64,000 nucleotides of DNA, taken from Alcaligenaceae bacterium. GTDB lineage: Bacteria; Pseudomonadota; Gammaproteobacteria; Burkholderiales; Burkholderiaceae_B. The notes beneath the pieces were generated by a model, which made no database searches, was not told the origin of the DNA, and saw nothing but the letters and a program-made list of their open reading frames with translations. Each line of letters begins with the position of its first letter. The first letter of the stretch is position 1. The stretch lies in NCBI GenBank assembly GCA_013416435.1, contig JACCEN010000002.1, forward strand, positions 62,001 through 126,000, read 5' to 3'. The position numbers and the translations under genes were made by a program. Below, piece after piece: positions 8,328-16,957 of the stretch.

Positions 8328-8909
8328 ATGATTGGACGCATTACCGGCATCCTGCTCGAGAAATCCCCCCCCATGGTCTGTATCGACGTGTCGGGTGTGG
8401 GCTACGAAATCGACGTACCCATGAGCACGCTTTACAAGCTGCCCGAAAATGGTACCAAGGTCACGCTTTATACTCATTTGGCCGTGCGCGAAGATGCACA
8501 CATTCTTTACGGGTTCTCGTCGCCGTCCGAACGCAGCGCCTTTCGGGCCCTGATCAAGGTGACGGGCATCGGCGCACGCACGGCGCTGTCGGTGCTGTCG
8601 GGCATGAGCGTCGAGGAACTGGCCTCCGCCATCACGCAACAAGAGACCGGGCGCCTGACGCGAGTGCCGGGCATAGGCAAGAAGACGGCGGAACGCCTGC
8701 TTCTTGAGCTGCGAGGCAAGCTGGGGGCGGACCTGCCCGCCGGCGCGGGCGCTGGTCCGGCCAGCGCAGGGCGCGACGATATCGCCAATGCCCTGACGGC
8801 CCTGGGGTATTCCAGCAGCGAATCCCAGGCCGCGCTGAAGCAACTGCCCGAAGGCGTGGAAGTGACCGAGGGGATACGCCTGGCGCTGAAGTCGCTGGCG
8901 CGCGGCTGA
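8328..8909 (+). CDS. ruvA: Holliday junction branch-migration protein RuvA
   Basis: A 193-residue protein with the three RuvA domains: an N-terminal OB fold ([15 protein letters not shown] onward), tandem helix-hairpin-helix motifs ([16 protein letters not shown] and [16 protein letters not shown], about residues 75-130), and after an Ala/Gly-rich linker a C-terminal domain (about residues 147-193) that contacts RuvB. Unlike in enteric bacteria, ruvB does not follow directly: a reversed gene and three hairpin repeats intervene. Confidence 0.95.
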   Translation: MIGRITGILLEKSPPMVCIDVSGVGYEIDVPMSTLYKLPENGTKVTLYTHLAVREDAHILYGFSSPSERSAFRALIKVTGIGARTALSVLSGMSVEELASAITQQETGRLTRVPGIGKKTAERLLLELRGKLGADLPAGAGAGPASAGRDDIANALTALGYSSSESQAALKQLPEGVEVTEGIRLALKSLARG

Positions 8910-8920
8910 GAGACGGTTGA

Positions 8921-9038
8921 GGGGTCAGACCCCATGCGGGGTCTGACCCCGTTTCGGCGACGGGTGTGGGGGTCAGACCCCGTACGGGGTCTGACCCTTG
9001 ACGCTTTTTGGGGTCGGACCCCATCGGGGTCCGACCCC
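8921..9038. repeat. Family A hairpin repeats, 3 units
   Basis: Units at 8921-8950, 8969-8997 and 9010-9038, between the convergent ruvA and the dehydratase gene. The third unit has arms GGGGTCGGACCCC and GGGGTCCGACCCC: the central base of one arm is G and of the other C, replacing the usual A and T, so the arms still pair. The block ends immediately at the stop codon of the dehydratase gene. Confidence 0.9.
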
Positions 9039-10004
9039 TCAACCCTGCAAATACTCCGCATACGCCTTCAGGTCGACGTTGCCGCCGCTAAGCAGAACGC
9101 CGACGCGTTTGCCCTTGATGGGCACCACTTCATTGAATACCGCGGCCGCGCCCAGGCAGCCGGTGGGCTCCACAACGATTTTCATCCGTTCGGCAAAGAA
9201 TTTCATGGTCTGGATCAGGTCTTCGTCCGTCACGGTAAGAATGTCGCGCGCGTATTTGCGAATGATGGGAAAGGTCAAGCTGCCCAGCGCCTGGGTCAGT
9301 GCCCCATCGGCAATCGACTTCGGCGGCGCGATGCGCACCACCGAACCGCTGCGGAACGACTGTTGCCCATCCGAGCCGGCGCGCGGCTCGACCCCGTACA
9401 CGTCACAGACGCAGCTGAGCGCATGTGCGGCCAGCAAGGAGCCCGACAATAGCCCGCCGCCGCCCAGGGGCACGAACAAGGCATCGAGCTCGCCCACCTC
9501 TTCGAACAGCTCTTTGGCCGCCGTGCCTTGCCCAGCAATGACGTCCGGGTGATCGAAAGGAGGAATGAGCGTCAGGCCTTCCTTTTCGACGAGCCCGCGA
9601 GCGATCTCTTCACGGTCCTGCGTCAGTCGGTCATAGGACACCACGCGTGCGCCATAGCCAAGCGCGGCTTCCTTTTTTGCAACGGGCGCGTCATGCGGCA
9701 TGACGATGGTGGCGGCCACCCCGAACATGCTGGAGGCCAAAGCCACCGCCTGCGCGTGGTTGCCGGAAGAAAACGCGACCACTCCGGCCTTGCGCTGCTC
9801 GTCCGTCAGGCCCGCCAGGGCGTTGTAGCCCCCGCGAAACTTGAACGCACCCATGCGCTGGAAGTTCTCGCACTTGAAGAAGACCTGGGCATCCAGCCTG
9901 GCGTTGATGGTGTGCGAGGTCAGGACGGGTGTGCGGTGCGCAACGCCGATCAGCGCATTACTGGCCTGCATGACGTCTTCGTAGGTCGGTATGCGGTCAC
10001 TCAT
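9039..10004 (-). CDS. PLP-dependent threonine/serine dehydratase-like enzyme (possibly threo-3-hydroxyaspartate ammonia-lyase)
   Basis: A 321-residue fold-type II PLP enzyme. The PLP Lys lies in QRMGAFKFRGGYNAL (about residues 50-64), the phosphate loop is a Gly-rich PLGGGGLLSGSL (about residues 181-192), and SSGNHAQAVALAS is the usual substrate loop. There is no C-terminal regulatory ACT domain, so it is of the catabolic / serine-racemase-like size class rather than biosynthetic IlvA. The start MSDRIPTYED at 10004 is preferred; upstream in-frame codons reach into the ruvB promoter. It interrupts ruvA and ruvB on the opposite strand. Confidence 0.85.
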   Translation of the reverse strand: MSDRIPTYEDVMQASNALIGVAHRTPVLTSHTINARLDAQVFFKCENFQRMGAFKFRGGYNALAGLTDEQRKAGVVAFSSGNHAQAVALASSMFGVAATIVMPHDAPVAKKEAALGYGARVVSYDRLTQDREEIARGLVEKEGLTLIPPFDHPDVIAGQGTAAKELFEEVGELDALFVPLGGGGLLSGSLLAAHALSCVCDVYGVEPRAGSDGQQSFRSGSVVRIAPPKSIADGALTQALGSLTFPIIRKYARDILTVTDEDLIQTMKFFAERMKIVVEPTGCLGAAAVFNEVVPIKGKRVGVLLSGGNVDLKAYAEYLQG

Positions 10005-10136
10005 GGAAAAAGCCTTTGAAATGGAATGGGAAAGGACCCGGAAGCGGATATTGAAGGTAACGTATCCGCGCCGATGTTGCAATTGGGTGGCTCGTTGAAA
10101 TTCCGCCGTGGTAGAGTACGGTTAGCATCGTAAACA

Positions 10137-10152
10137 CTGTAGATATACTCAG
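10137..10152 (+). promoter_or_regulatory. LexA-type SOS box upstream of ruvB
   Basis: CTGTAGATATACTCAG has the CTG-N10-CAG architecture of the proteobacterial LexA operator with an AT-rich alternating core. It ends 9 nt before the ruvB ATG, where it would block transcription initiation. Its position before a known SOS gene supports the call. Confidence 0.75.
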
Positions 10153-10161
10153 CATCTCATC

Positions 10162-11265
10162 ATGGCCATACACTCCGACTCCTTGTCCAGCATTCCGGCC
10201 CCGCAACGCATCGTGGCGCCTCAAAGCGCATCGCCGAACGAGGAATCCATCGAGCGCGCTTTGCGCCCGAAGGAATTGAACGAGTATATCGGCCAGCATC
10301 GCGTCCGCGAACAACTCGAAATCTTCATCGCCGCCGCCAGGAACCGCAACGAAGCCCTGGACCACGTTCTGCTGTTCGGCCCGCCGGGCCTGGGCAAGAC
10401 GACACTGGCCCATATTATTGCGCACGAAATGGGTGTGCAGCTGCGGCAGACATCCGGCCCCGTGCTCGAGCGCGCCGGCGACCTCGCCGCCCTGCTGACC
10501 AATCTGGAAAAGAACGATGTGCTCTTCATCGACGAAATTCATCGGCTTTCGCCCGTGGTGGAAGAAATCCTGTATCCGGCTCTCGAAGACTTCCAGATCG
10601 ACATCATGATCGGCGAAGGGCCGGCCGCGCGTAGCGTGAAGATCGATCTGCAGCCCTTCACGCTCGTGGGCGCCACCACGCGCGCCGGCATGCTCACCAA
10701 CCCCTTGCGCGACCGCTTCGGCATCGTATCGCGGCTGGAATTCTATAACGCCGACGACCTCACCCATATCGTCAGGCGCAGCGCGCACCTGCTGAATGCC
10801 GAAACCACGCAGGACGGCGCCAAGGAAATCGCCAGGCGTTCCCGCGGCACGCCCCGCATCGCGAACCGGCTGCTGCGCCGCGTGCGCGACTATGCCGAAG
10901 TCAAGGCGAACGGCCGCATCGACACCGACATCGCCAGCGCCGCGCTTGCCATGCTGGAAGTCGACCCGCAAGGCCTGGATCTCATGGACCGGAAACTGCT
11001 CGAGGCCATCATCCATAAATTCGACGGTGGACCGGTCGGCGTCGACAGCCTGGCCGCCGCGATCGGCGAAGAACGCGACACCATCGAAGACGTGATCGAA
11101 CCCTTTCTCATCCAGCAGGGGTTTCTGCAGCGCACGCCTCGCGGCCGCATCGCCACCCAGTCCACTTGGCGCCATCTAGGGCTCACGCCTCCCGGGTCCG
11201 CCGGTGCCAGCGGTGAATTGTTCGGGGGGGTGGGGTCAGACCCCATGCGGGGTCTGACCCCCTAG
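10162..11265 (+). CDS. ruvB: Holliday junction branch-migration ATPase RuvB, with repeat-encoded C-terminal tail
   Basis: A 367-residue AAA+ helicase motor. Walker [10 protein letters not shown] is at about residue 73, Walker B FIDEIHRL at about 122, and [19 protein letters not shown] contains sensor and arginine-finger elements; a winged-helix domain ends near residue 350. The final residues [12 protein letters not shown] are encoded by a family A hairpin and the TAG stop comes 2 nt after it, so the tail is an addition. It is separated from ruvA by a gene on the other strand and has its own LexA box, unlike the enteric ruvAB operon. Confidence 0.95.
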   Translation: MAIHSDSLSSIPAPQRIVAPQSASPNEESIERALRPKELNEYIGQHRVREQLEIFIAAARNRNEALDHVLLFGPPGLGKTTLAHIIAHEMGVQLRQTSGPVLERAGDLAALLTNLEKNDVLFIDEIHRLSPVVEEILYPALEDFQIDIMIGEGPAARSVKIDLQPFTLVGATTRAGMLTNPLRDRFGIVSRLEFYNADDLTHIVRRSAHLLNAETTQDGAKEIARRSRGTPRIANRLLRRVRDYAEVKANGRIDTDIASAALAMLEVDPQGLDLMDRKLLEAIIHKFDGGPVGVDSLAAAIGEERDTIEDVIEPFLIQQGFLQRTPRGRIATQSTWRHLGLTPPGSAGASGELFGGVGSDPMRGLTP

Positions 11266-11349
11266 AGGCAAGCCGGGGTCAGACCCCGCATAGGGTCTGA
11301 CCCCTACTATGCGCGCGCTGGGGTCAGACCCCGCATGGGGTCTGACCCC
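11232..11349. repeat. Family A hairpin repeats, 3 units
   Basis: Units at 11232-11261, 11275-11304 and 11320-11349 between convergent ruvB and recQ. The first unit is read through by ruvB and forms its last codons. The recQ stop codon begins 2 nt after the last unit, so there is no other sequence between the two genes. Confidence 0.9.
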
Positions 11350-11350
11350 T

Positions 11351-13174
11351 TCAACACAAGCCAAGGCAGCGCAGGATTTCTTCGCCATACGCTTCAAGCT
11401 TGCGCGCCCCCACACCGCTGACGCGGCCGAGATCGTCAAGCGTTTGCGGGCATTGCATTGCGATTTCGCGCAGCGTGGCGTCATGAAAAATCACATATGC
11501 GGGTACGCCGTGTCCGCGGGCCACCTCGGAGCGCCACGCACGAAGCCCCTCGAAGCGCCGCTGTGCTTCGGCCGGAAGATCCAGCACCGGGGCCTTCGCG
11601 CGGGCACCTGCGGCGCGCGACGAGCCGCGCGCCTTTTTCTCGGGCTCCCGCCTGAACATCAGCTTGTGCTCGCCCTTCAGCACCGCGCGGCTGCCGTCGG
11701 TCAGCGCCAAGGTGCCGTATCCTTCATGATCCACCGCCAGGAGGCTCTGCGCCAGCAACTGGCGAAGTACGCCGCGCCATGCCTGCTCGGACAGATCCGC
11801 ACCGATGCCGAACACCGACAGTGTCTCGTGTCCGTACTGCGTGATGCGGTCCGTCGACTTGCCGCGCAGAATGTCGATGAGATGGCCTGCGCCGAACCGC
11901 TGGCCGCGCTCGCGCCACAGACGGTAGACCGCGGACAGGATCTTTTGCGCCGCAACCGTGCCATCCCAGGCCTGGGGTGGCTCGAGACAGGTATCGCAAT
12001 TGCCGCAGGGTTCGATCTGCTGATCGAAGTATGCCAGCAGACGCTCGCGGCGGCATCCCACCGTCTCGCACAGGCCCAGCATGGCATCCAGCTGCGAACC
12101 CAGCCGGCGCCGGAACGCCTCGTCGCCTGCAGACTCGTTGATCATGCGGCGCTGCTGCACGACGTCCTGCAGTCCATAAGCCAGCCAGGCCGTCGCCGGC
12201 AGCCCGTCGCGCCCGGCACGGCCGGTTTCCTGATAATAGCCTTCGACCGACTTGGGCAGATCGATGTGCGCGACGAAACGCACGTCGGGCTTGTTGACGC
12301 CCATGCCGAAAGCAATGGTGGCCACCATGACGACGCCCTCCTCCCGGAGGAAGCGCGCCTGGTTCTGCGCTCGCACCGCCGCGCTCAGGCCGGCATGATA
12401 GGGCAAGGCGGGTATGCCGTTGTCGCACAGAAAGGTCGCGGTTTCTTCTACGCGGGCGCGCGAAAGGCAATACACGATGCCGCAATCGCCTTCATGTTCG
12501 GCCCGGATGAAAGACAGAAGCTGCTTGCGCACCTCGTTCTTTTCGACGATGCGGTACTGGATGTTGGGCCGGTCGAAGCTGGCAACGAAATGCGGCGCCT
12601 CGTTCAATTCCAGGCGCTGGGCGATCTCGCGCCGTGTCGCCGCGGTCGCTGTGGCCGTCAGCGCCAGACGCGGCACGTCGGGCCAGCGCTCATGCAGCAC
12701 CGATAGCCCCAAGTACTCAGGCCGGAAATCATGCCCCCATTGCGAAACGCAGTGCGCCTCGTCGATGGCGAATAGCGAGACGCGCCCTTGCGTCAGCATG
12801 TCCATGCAGCGGTCGGTCAGCAAGCGCTCCGGCGCGACATAAAGCAGGTCCAGGTCGCCGGCCAGGAAGGCGTGTTCGACATCGCGCGCCGTCCGCCAGT
12901 CCTGGGACGAGTTCAGATACGCCGCCTTGACGCCCAGTTCGATCAAGGCATCCACCTGATCCTGCATCAGCGCGATCAAGGGGGACACCACCACGCCGGT
13001 GCCGGACCGCACCAGCGCCGGTATCTGATAGCACAGGGACTTGCCGCCGCCTGTGGGCATCAGGACCAGCGCGTCGCCTCCGTGCACGACGTGTTCGATG
13101 ATGGCCTTTTGATCGCCACGAAAGGAATCGTAGCCAAAGACCCGTTGCAAGGTTTCAAGGGGAGAAGCCGACAT
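11351..13174 (-). CDS. recQ: ATP-dependent DNA helicase RecQ
   Basis: A 607-residue 3'-5' helicase of recombination and fork repair. In order: Walker [15 protein letters not shown] (about residue 40), DEAH motif [19 protein letters not shown] (about 137), helicase C-terminal lobe with [12 protein letters not shown] zinc site including [11 protein letters not shown] (about 390), and a C-terminal HRDC domain from about residue 525 ([20 protein letters not shown]). The ATG at 13174 ([10 protein letters not shown]) is preferred over an upstream in-frame TTG at 13180. The preceding usher-like gene ends 2 nt before this ATG. Confidence 0.95.
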   Translation of the reverse strand: MSASPLETLQRVFGYDSFRGDQKAIIEHVVHGGDALVLMPTGGGKSLCYQIPALVRSGTGVVVSPLIALMQDQVDALIELGVKAAYLNSSQDWRTARDVEHAFLAGDLDLLYVAPERLLTDRCMDMLTQGRVSLFAIDEAHCVSQWGHDFRPEYLGLSVLHERWPDVPRLALTATATAATRREIAQRLELNEAPHFVASFDRPNIQYRIVEKNEVRKQLLSFIRAEHEGDCGIVYCLSRARVEETATFLCDNGIPALPYHAGLSAAVRAQNQARFLREEGVVMVATIAFGMGVNKPDVRFVAHIDLPKSVEGYYQETGRAGRDGLPATAWLAYGLQDVVQQRRMINESAGDEAFRRRLGSQLDAMLGLCETVGCRRERLLAYFDQQIEPCGNCDTCLEPPQAWDGTVAAQKILSAVYRLWRERGQRFGAGHLIDILRGKSTDRITQYGHETLSVFGIGADLSEQAWRGVLRQLLAQSLLAVDHEGYGTLALTDGSRAVLKGEHKLMFRREPEKKARGSSRAAGARAKAPVLDLPAEAQRRFEGLRAWRSEVARGHGVPAYVIFHDATLREIAMQCPQTLDDLGRVSGVGARKLEAYGEEILRCLGLC

Positions 13175-13176
13175 GC

Positions 13177-14316
13177 TCAATATATGGGGACTGAAAAGCG
13201 AATCCCTATATCATAGTCGCCGCTGACGATCTCCCGCTCGGCACGCAGGCCGATACGCAGATTCGGGCTGTACCAGAACTGCTGCGTCAGTCCGAAGCTG
13301 CGCCTCACCGCGCCCGAGCTGCTGCTTTCGTTCTCGAACGTACCGCTCAGGTCGCCCCACCGTCCCAGAAGCATTTTTGCCGAAAGCGCCTGCACCGTCC
13401 CCCCGCTCGACAAATCCGCCCCATAGCGGCTGAGATCGACGAAACCCGGCGTATAGCGTTCGTTACGCCAACTGAGCTCCAGATCGTCCAGCACGTTGAC
13501 GGTATACGCCGCCTGGTAACGCCACCCTTTGTACAGGCCCTGGGTAGCCCTGGCGACACCGGCGCTCCATGCCCCCCAATCGGTTTCGTACTTTCCGCCC
13601 ACGCCGTGCGCCACCATTTCCGGCGCCACCTGCGTCTGGGATTCGATGCTCAGATCTTTATTCACGCCATAGCGCAACACCAGGTTGCCGGCGGTCTCCC
13701 CATATTCCAGATCGCCCTGTTCGGCCGTGGAGCGGTCCAGCGCGCCCAACGACAGCGAATACTGCCAGGAGTCGACATAATCCGAGCTGACCAGCGAAGA
13801 CTGGCTCAGGCTGACGCCGCCCAGGCGCACGGCGCGCCCCCATGCGGGGATCTCGATTTCTTCGTTTCCCAGGGTGACGTCCAGCCCCTCTGCATCGGAA
13901 TATCGCCAATTACGGCTGCCAAGCGTCCAGGGATCGGTGGATGCTGTCGGAAGCCAGCGGCTGCGGGCCGCGAACTTGCGCTTCCGTTCCAAAGGACCAA
14001 CGAGTCCTGTGCCGGATACGGAATAAGAGGCTTGGCGCCCCGCCGCCCAATCGTCTCCGGTCCAGAAATAATCGTAAGGAACGTCCGGGACATCAGGAAG
14101 GATGGAATAGGCCTCAGGCGCGGCCGAGCCCGGTTCGGGCAGCGGCATGGGCGCTTCCACGGAAGGAAGCGCGACAGGATACAGCTTGACGGGTGCGAGA
14201 TCGCTGAGCTGGGGGCCCGACGCCGCCGCCGCTGCCGTTGCAGCCATGCATAGCGCCAGCGCGCCGCAGCCGCGTAACGGGCCCGAGCCCTTTTTGTTTG
14301 AAACCTTGAAATGCAT
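13177..14316 (-). CDS. Outer-membrane usher-like beta-barrel protein lacking the other usher domains
   Basis: A 379-residue secreted protein. The signal peptide (about residues 1-32, Ala-rich, after the basic VSNKKGS start) is followed by a Pro-rich linker and then repeated amphipathic strands with the usher style: [20 protein letters not shown] and then [19 protein letters not shown] (about residues 215-260), ending in a strand with C-terminal aromatic Tyr (RFSVPIY). Chaperone-usher proteins are usually about 800 residues with plug and periplasmic domains, none of which is seen here, and no chaperone or pilin gene is near. The role is unknown; it may be a non-secretory barrel or a remnant. 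The ATG at 14316 is chosen over a GTG at 14319. Confidence 0.6.
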   Translation of the reverse strand: MHFKVSNKKGSGPLRGCGALALCMAATAAAAASGPQLSDLAPVKLYPVALPSVEAPMPLPEPGSAAPEAYSILPDVPDVPYDYFWTGDDWAAGRQASYSVSGTGLVGPLERKRKFAARSRWLPTASTDPWTLGSRNWRYSDAEGLDVTLGNEEIEIPAWGRAVRLGGVSLSQSSLVSSDYVDSWQYSLSLGALDRSTAEQGDLEYGETAGNLVLRYGVNKDLSIESQTQVAPEMVAHGVGGKYETDWGAWSAGVARATQGLYKGWRYQAAYTVNVLDDLELSWRNERYTPGFVDLSRYGADLSSGGTVQALSAKMLLGRWGDLSGTFENESSSSGAVRRSFGLTQQFWYSPNLRIGLRAEREIVSGDYDIGIRFSVPIY

Positions 14317-14327
14317 CACAACGCTAG

Positions 14328-14362
14328 GACTTGTTAACGCTAAAAGGTAGGCGGCACTGGCC
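14328..14362. repeat. Family B mini-element (35 bp) flanked by CTAG
   Basis: The core GACTTGTTAACGCTAAAAGG continues into TAGGCGGCACTGGCC, matching the left end of the 266-bp element at 4537. It is flanked on both sides by CTAG (14324-14327 and 14363-14366); the right CTAG provides the TAG stop codon of the chloride channel gene. This looks like a minimal unit with a 4-bp target duplication. Confidence 0.7.
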
Positions 14363-16144
14363 CTAGTTCTTTCGCACTGGAAACGCCAGCATGTCTTCCG
14401 GGCTGGCGTCGGCCATTTTCTTCAGCGCGCTGAATTTTTCCAGGACGGCGGATTTATACACCACGCCCAACAAGCGGGGCTGCTCGTCCCGGCTGACCAC
14501 GGGGAGGCGCTCACCACTGAAATGCACCAGATGCTCTTGCGCTTCATCCAGGTTCATGTCCATGTACAGTGTCTTGACGAAATCCAGCCTCAGGACTTCT
14601 CCGGCACGCATCTTCTGGATGTCGCCTTGGCTCAACAATAAACTGGTGAGGTCTTGTTGGGCAATAACCCCTTGGTAAACATTCTTTTCATCCACCACGT
14701 AGAGATACTTGACGGGATACTCGACGAACATCTGCAGGGCGTCGCGCACGGGCGCGGTGGTGGAGACGACTGTCACCGCCGGGCGCACCAGATCGACGAT
14801 GGTGGTGTTGCGCAGGCGTTGCCTGAGCGCGATATCCCGCTCGCGGACCACCGTGACTTCATACATGGCCACTTCGGCAACGGCACGCGAAACGAAATGC
14901 GCCACCACGCAAGCCAGCATCAGCGGCAGCACGACGTGATAGCTGAGCGTCATCTCGAAAATCATCAGAATCGCCATCAGGGGCGCGCTCGTGGCCGCGC
15001 CCAGGAAACACCCCATTCCAACCAAGGCATACACGTAGACAGGCACGGAGAATTCCGGCAGCAGCGCTTGCAAGGCGATCCCGAACAAAGTGCCCAGGGC
15101 CGCGCCCACGAACAAGGCGGGGGTGAACACCCCGCCCACGGCGCCTGAACCGGCGGTGAGCGCGGTTGCCAGCACCTTGCAAGCCAGCACGAGCAGCACG
15201 GCGTGCCAGGTCCACGATGAATGCAGCATGGAGTGAACCACATTGTCGCCGTTGCCGGCGACTTCAGGCATGGCGATCAGCAACAGCCCCAGCAGCGCGC
15301 CCCCCAGCCCAAGCCGCGCAGGCAAGGGCAGGCCGGTGCGCTGGAAAGACCGCTTGGCAAAGTCCAGGAACTTCAGGAACAGGGGCGCGCACAGGCCTCC
15401 GGCCAAGCCCAGGACCACGAAAGGCAGAACGACGATGCCGGACAGCGATGGGACGTCCGGCATGGCATACAGCGTGTGATAGTTTCCTGTCATGCGCATG
15501 ACGATATTCGCCGTCGCGGCGGCCACCAGCATGGGTCCCAGGCTATGCATCCGCATGGTGCCGAGAACGATTTCCCCGACGAAGAACGCCGCCGCAATGG
15601 GCGCGCCGTATGCCGCGGAAACGCCGGCGGTAGCACCGCAGGCCACGAGCAGGCGCAATCGCGCCGTATTGAAGTAGGTGAAGCGGCCGATCGCCGATGC
15701 GCTGAGCGCCGCCAGGTGCACCATGGCGCCTTCCCGCCCAATCGACCCACCTGAGGCAACGGTGAACAGCGATGAAATGGAGCGCAGCAAGCCTTGCCGG
15801 ATGGAAAGGCGGCCGTCGCCGATGGCCACCGCTTCCATGTAGTCCGAATTGCTGCCGGCCTTGATTTTGCGCGCGGCCAGCAGCAGGAAGCCCGCCACGA
15901 CGCCGCCCAGCGCGGGAAAGGCCAGGCGCCCATACCAGGGCAGGTTCTCGGTGACGCCCGCGATCGTGCCGCTGCTGCCGGTCGCCGCTTGTTGCACCAG
16001 ATGCATGCCCTGGTGAAACGCAATGGTGGCGAATGCGCCGAGAGCGCCCACCAGTGCGGCCCAGCACAGCATGGCGGGAAGATCGGATAGCCACGAATAA
16101 GCGCCAAGCCGCTGGCGCACCGACCGCAGGGAAGACTGAATCAT
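14363..16144 (-). CDS. ClcB-like voltage-gated-type chloride channel/transporter with C-terminal CBS pair
   Basis: A 593-residue ClC-family membrane protein. The gating-glutamate motif GGSIGREGAMVHL is at about residues 127-139 and GSGAVGGVFTPALFVGA at about 335-351. In place of the ClcA selectivity sequence GSGIPE there is KAGSNSDYMEAVA (about residue 101), which is the ClcB-type sequence. Two CBS motifs occupy the C-terminus (about residues 450-575) and probably sense adenylates. The start MIQSSLRSVR at 16144 is preferred over an upstream TTG at 16201. It diverges from the ompR-like gene with about 108 nt between them. The stop codon is supplied by a family B repeat. Confidence 0.88.
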   Translation of the reverse strand: MIQSSLRSVRQRLGAYSWLSDLPAMLCWAALVGALGAFATIAFHQGMHLVQQAATGSSGTIAGVTENLPWYGRLAFPALGGVVAGFLLLAARKIKAGSNSDYMEAVAIGDGRLSIRQGLLRSISSLFTVASGGSIGREGAMVHLAALSASAIGRFTYFNTARLRLLVACGATAGVSAAYGAPIAAAFFVGEIVLGTMRMHSLGPMLVAAATANIVMRMTGNYHTLYAMPDVPSLSGIVVLPFVVLGLAGGLCAPLFLKFLDFAKRSFQRTGLPLPARLGLGGALLGLLLIAMPEVAGNGDNVVHSMLHSSWTWHAVLLVLACKVLATALTAGSGAVGGVFTPALFVGAALGTLFGIALQALLPEFSVPVYVYALVGMGCFLGAATSAPLMAILMIFEMTLSYHVVLPLMLACVVAHFVSRAVAEVAMYEVTVVRERDIALRQRLRNTTIVDLVRPAVTVVSTTAPVRDALQMFVEYPVKYLYVVDEKNVYQGVIAQQDLTSLLLSQGDIQKMRAGEVLRLDFVKTLYMDMNLDEAQEHLVHFSGERLPVVSRDEQPRLLGVVYKSAVLEKFSALKKMADASPEDMLAFPVRKN

Positions 16145-16252
16145 GCTGTTTCTGAGAAAATGGAGTCCCGCCACCTTACGCTTGCAACCCAAGTATTTCA
16201 ATCCGTTTCCCGTGCTTGCCAGGCCAAGACGCTTGCAGGCACACTGGCAGCC

Positions 16253-16954
16253 ATGGAAAACCCTTTAGTAAAAGTGCTGGTCGTCGACGACGACCCCGCC
16301 CTGCGCCAATTGCTGGCCGATTACCTGAATCGCCATCACTACGACACGCTGCTTGCGCCCGACGCCAGCGATCTGCCCGCCCGGATACAGCGCTACTCAC
16401 CTGATCTGATCGTACTGGACCGCATGATGCCCGATGGCGACGGCGCAGAGGCCTGCCGCCGCCTGCGCCAGTTGGGGGAAGACATTCCCGTCATTTTACT
16501 CACCGCCCGGGATGAAACGGTGGACCGCATCATCGGCCTGGAAGCCGGCGCCGACGACTACCTGGGCAAGCCGTTCGACCCTCGCGAACTGCTCGCCCGC
16601 ATCGAGGCGGTCCTGCGCCGCAAGAAAGGCGCTTCGGCCCTCACCAAGGACAGGCCGGTGGAGTTCGGTCCCTTCATGTTCGATCCCGCGACGCGGCAGC
16701 TCTTCAAGAATCAGGTTCCCATCAAACTGACCGGCGGGGAAGTCAATTTGCTGGAAGCCTTGGTCAACAATCCGGGAAAACCGCTATCCAGGGATCGCCT
16801 GCTTGCTCTGGCGCGCGATGACGACGAGGGCGAGCGCAATGACCGCGCCATCGACATCGCAGTCCTTCGCCTGCGCCGCGCCATCGAGGACGACCCCAAG
16901 CAGCCCCGGTGGATCCAGACGGTCTGGGGCGTAGGCTATCGGTTTTCGCCCTGA
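16253..16954 (+). CDS. OmpR/PhoB-family response regulator (OmpR/RisA-like)
   Basis: A 233-residue regulator. The receiver domain has the acidic pocket VVDDDPALR (about residues 11-19), the phospho-accepting Asp in LIVLDRMMPDGDG (about residue 57), the Thr in ILLTARDE and the Lys in DDYLGKPFDP (about residue 107). A winged-helix DNA-binding domain follows, ending WIQTVWGVGYRF. The start MENPLVKVLV is chosen; upstream codons overlap the divergent promoter region. The histidine kinase starts 3 nt after the stop. Similarity to OmpR and to Bordetella RisA is recognised, but which ortholog it is cannot be settled here. Confidence 0.9.
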   Translation: MENPLVKVLVVDDDPALRQLLADYLNRHHYDTLLAPDASDLPARIQRYSPDLIVLDRMMPDGDGAEACRRLRQLGEDIPVILLTARDETVDRIIGLEAGADDYLGKPFDPRELLARIEAVLRRKKGASALTKDRPVEFGPFMFDPATRQLFKNQVPIKLTGGEVNLLEALVNNPGKPLSRDRLLALARDDDEGERNDRAIDIAVLRLRRAIEDDPKQPRWIQTVWGVGYRFSP

Positions 16955-16957
16955 CTC

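Noticed and set aside
8921-9038. Possible CRISPR array from regularly spaced GGGGTCAGACCCC
   Set aside because: Units are hairpins of about 30 nt with only 13-30 nt irregular spacers, 2-3 per site, scattered over nine sites, and no cas genes are present.
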